A stretch of 64,000 nucleotides of DNA from Streptomyces sp. NBC_01429 (GTDB taxonomy: Bacteria > Actinomycetota > Actinomycetes > Streptomycetales > Streptomycetaceae). The stretch covers positions 2,574,501-2,638,500 of the forward strand of contig NZ_CP109599.1 in the NCBI RefSeq assembly GCF_036231945.1, read 5' to 3'. Both the position numbers and the translations under genes were made by a program. The notes beneath the pieces were generated by a model. It saw only the letters and a program-made list of their open reading frames with translations, was not told the origin of the DNA and searched no databases. Of the stretch, positions 62,824-64,000 are shown piece after piece (within the stretch, counting starts at the first letter, position 1; the number at the start of each line of letters is the position of its first letter).

Positions 62824-64000
62824 GTGAGCCTCTCGCGTACGCGCCTTCTCGCCCCACTCGTCGCCGGCACGCTGATCACCGTGGTGCCACCGCTCTCGTA
62901 CGCCGGAAGCCGGACGCCGGAGCCCGCCCACGCGCAGGCCCGCACCGACGCGCCCGCCCTCGTGTCCGAACCCGCACCCGAACCCGCACCCGAACCCGCC
63001 TGCGGAACGGAGTCCGGCCCCGGCTGGGCGCCCGCCGCGACCCGGATCGACCCCGCCGACAGCTACCACGCGTACACCGGCAACGGCTATCTCGGCACCC
63101 GCGTCCCGCCCACCGGCGCCGGTTACGCGGAGAGCGGCGCCGCCACCGGCTGGCCGCTGTTCACCCCGCGCTACGACGGCGCCTTCGCGGCCGGCCTGTA
63201 CGCGCACGAGCCGCGGACGACCGCCGACCGCCAGGTCATCGCCGCGCTGCCCGGCTGGACGGCCCTGGATGTGCGGGTGGGCGACGAGAGGTTGGGCGAC
63301 GGCGGCCGGATCTCCCGCTACCGCCAGAGCCTGCTGCTGCGCTGCGGAGTGGTCGTCACCAGCCTGCGCTGGACCACGGCCGACGGCCGCGTCACCGATC
63401 TGACGTACGAGGTCCTCACCGACCGCTCCGACCCGCACACCGGCGCCGTACGGCTGCGCCTCACCCCACGCTGGAGCGGCGAGGCGGCCGTGACGGGGGA
63501 GCTCGACTGGCGCGGGGCACGCCGTATCACCCGGACCGGCGGGACAAGTGCGGACGGCGGGGGCGGCGTCGCCACCTTCCGTACCGAAGGTACGGCGACG
63601 GCCGGCGCCATCGCCTCCGTCCTGCGGCCGTCCCCGAGGAGCGCGGGCGGCGCGTTCGCGGTCCGCGCGGACCGTACGTACACCTTCGAGAAGTACGTCG
63701 GTGTCGACACCGCCCTCACCTCCCCCGACCCCCGCGCCGCCGCCCTCGACGCGTCCCGGCGCGCCGCCGCGCGCGGCTGGCGGAACGTGTTCGCGGCCAA
63801 CGCGGCCGCCTGGGCGCCCCTCTGGGACGCCGATGTCGAGGTGGCGGGCCAGGAGCGGGAGCAGACCGAGCTGCGTGCGTGGCTGCGCTCCACGCGGTAC
63901 GGGCTGCTGACCGCCGCCCGCCCCGGCAGCGCCGACAGCATCGCGCCGACCGGGCTGAGCAGCGACAACTACGCGGGGCTGATCTTCTGGGACGCCGAGA
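62824..64000 (+). CDS. Secreted glycoside hydrolase family 65 protein, 5' part
   Basis: 392 codons are visible and the frame is open to the window end. A signal peptide (about 1-36, SLSRTRLLAPLVAGTLITVV core) precedes a short Glu-Pro-Ala-Pro repeat, then the N-terminal beta-sandwich of GH65 (DSYHAYTGNGYLGTRVPPTG) and the start of the catalytic alpha-barrel (APTGLSSDNYAGLIFWDAE). GH65 members hydrolyse or phosphorolyse alpha-glucosides such as trehalose or kojibiose; a secreted acid-trehalase role is plausible. The catalytic Glu lies beyond the window. Confidence 0.82.
   Translation, partial: MSLSRTRLLAPLVAGTLITVVPPLSYAGSRTPEPAHAQARTDAPALVSEPAPEPAPEPACGTESGPGWAPAATRIDPADSYHAYTGNGYLGTRVPPTGAGYAESGAATGWPLFTPRYDGAFAAGLYAHEPRTTADRQVIAALPGWTALDVRVGDERLGDGGRISRYRQSLLLRCGVVVTSLRWTTADGRVTDLTYEVLTDRSDPHTGAVRLRLTPRWSGEAAVTGELDWRGARRITRTGGTSADGGGGVATFRTEGTATAGAIASVLRPSPRSAGGAFAVRADRTYTFEKYVGVDTALTSPDPRAAALDASRRAAARGWRNVFAANAAAWAPLWDADVEVAGQEREQTELRAWLRSTRYGLLTAARPGSADSIAPTGLSSDNYAGLIFWDAE

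Noticed and set aside
1..64000. tRNA, rRNA, insertion sequence or prophage genes
   Set aside because: No clover-leaf, rRNA segment, transposase or integrase motif was seen by reading either strand.

Overview
The window is high-GC DNA (roughly 70% or more by eye) with strong third-position G/C bias, many GTG and TTG starts, frequent leaderless promoters and no tRNA, rRNA or CRISPR. Gene content and order point to a Streptomyces chromosome, in the conserved core rather than the arms. The part from mrp through dapC, fdxA and mshB to typA/lpqW is nearly colinear with Mycobacterium tuberculosis Rv1229c to Rv1165. The cluster at 36.4-42.7 kb matches the S. coelicolor bldKABCDE operon in order and gene types.

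Layout. 0-2 kb: 3' end of a CBS-domain protein, a DUF1003 membrane protein and the Mrp Fe-S carrier ATPase. 2-7 kb (minus strand): sigE, its zinc anti-sigma factor, an HtrA protease and tatB, an envelope-stress module, followed by an unknown gene; an O-methyltransferase diverges from sigE. 8-13 kb: DUF3117, a PaaG-like hydratase, tagA, a small DivIVA-related protein, a diverged FolP2, a LOG-family hydrolase and dapE. 13-19 kb: a lysozyme-fold membrane protein, a small secreted protein, dapC, fdxA, a GNAT acetyltransferase and a SirB1-type protein. 19-22.5 kb: an ABC-2 exporter coupled to a two-component system. 22.6-26.7 kb: a peptidoglycan-binding membrane protein, mshB (mycothiol synthesis) and small membrane proteins.

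26.8-42.8 kb is a peptide-use region: a DPP-IV-like S9 peptidase, one complete oligopeptide ABC operon (29.1-34.8 kb), an inserted ECF sigma factor with a membrane partner, then the bldK operon with a newly noted 23-codon ORF translationally coupled to bldKA. 43-49 kb: a secreted cystine-rich protein, typA and an LpqW-like lipoprotein. 49-53 kb: a three-subunit succinate dehydrogenase/fumarate reductase. 53-56 kb: a Cys-less isochorismatase-like protein, an MFS exporter with its MarR regulator and a shortened TPM-domain protein. 56-60 kb: a PAS-GAF-PP2C-HATPase phosphatase next to a stand-alone HATPase, a Nudix hydrolase and a SPOR-like protein. 60.7-64 kb: a GntR/UTRA regulator divergent from a threonine-synthase-like enzyme, then the start of a secreted GH65 protein that runs off the window.

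The most unusual items are the bldKA upstream ORF, the AUU-start methyltransferase, the FolP2 paralogue lacking the sulfonamide-site loop, the shortened TPM gene whose stop codon lies in a 26-bp perfect hairpin, and several in-frame tandem repeats. I did not find a clearly new multi-gene system; most of the window is conserved actinobacterial core.
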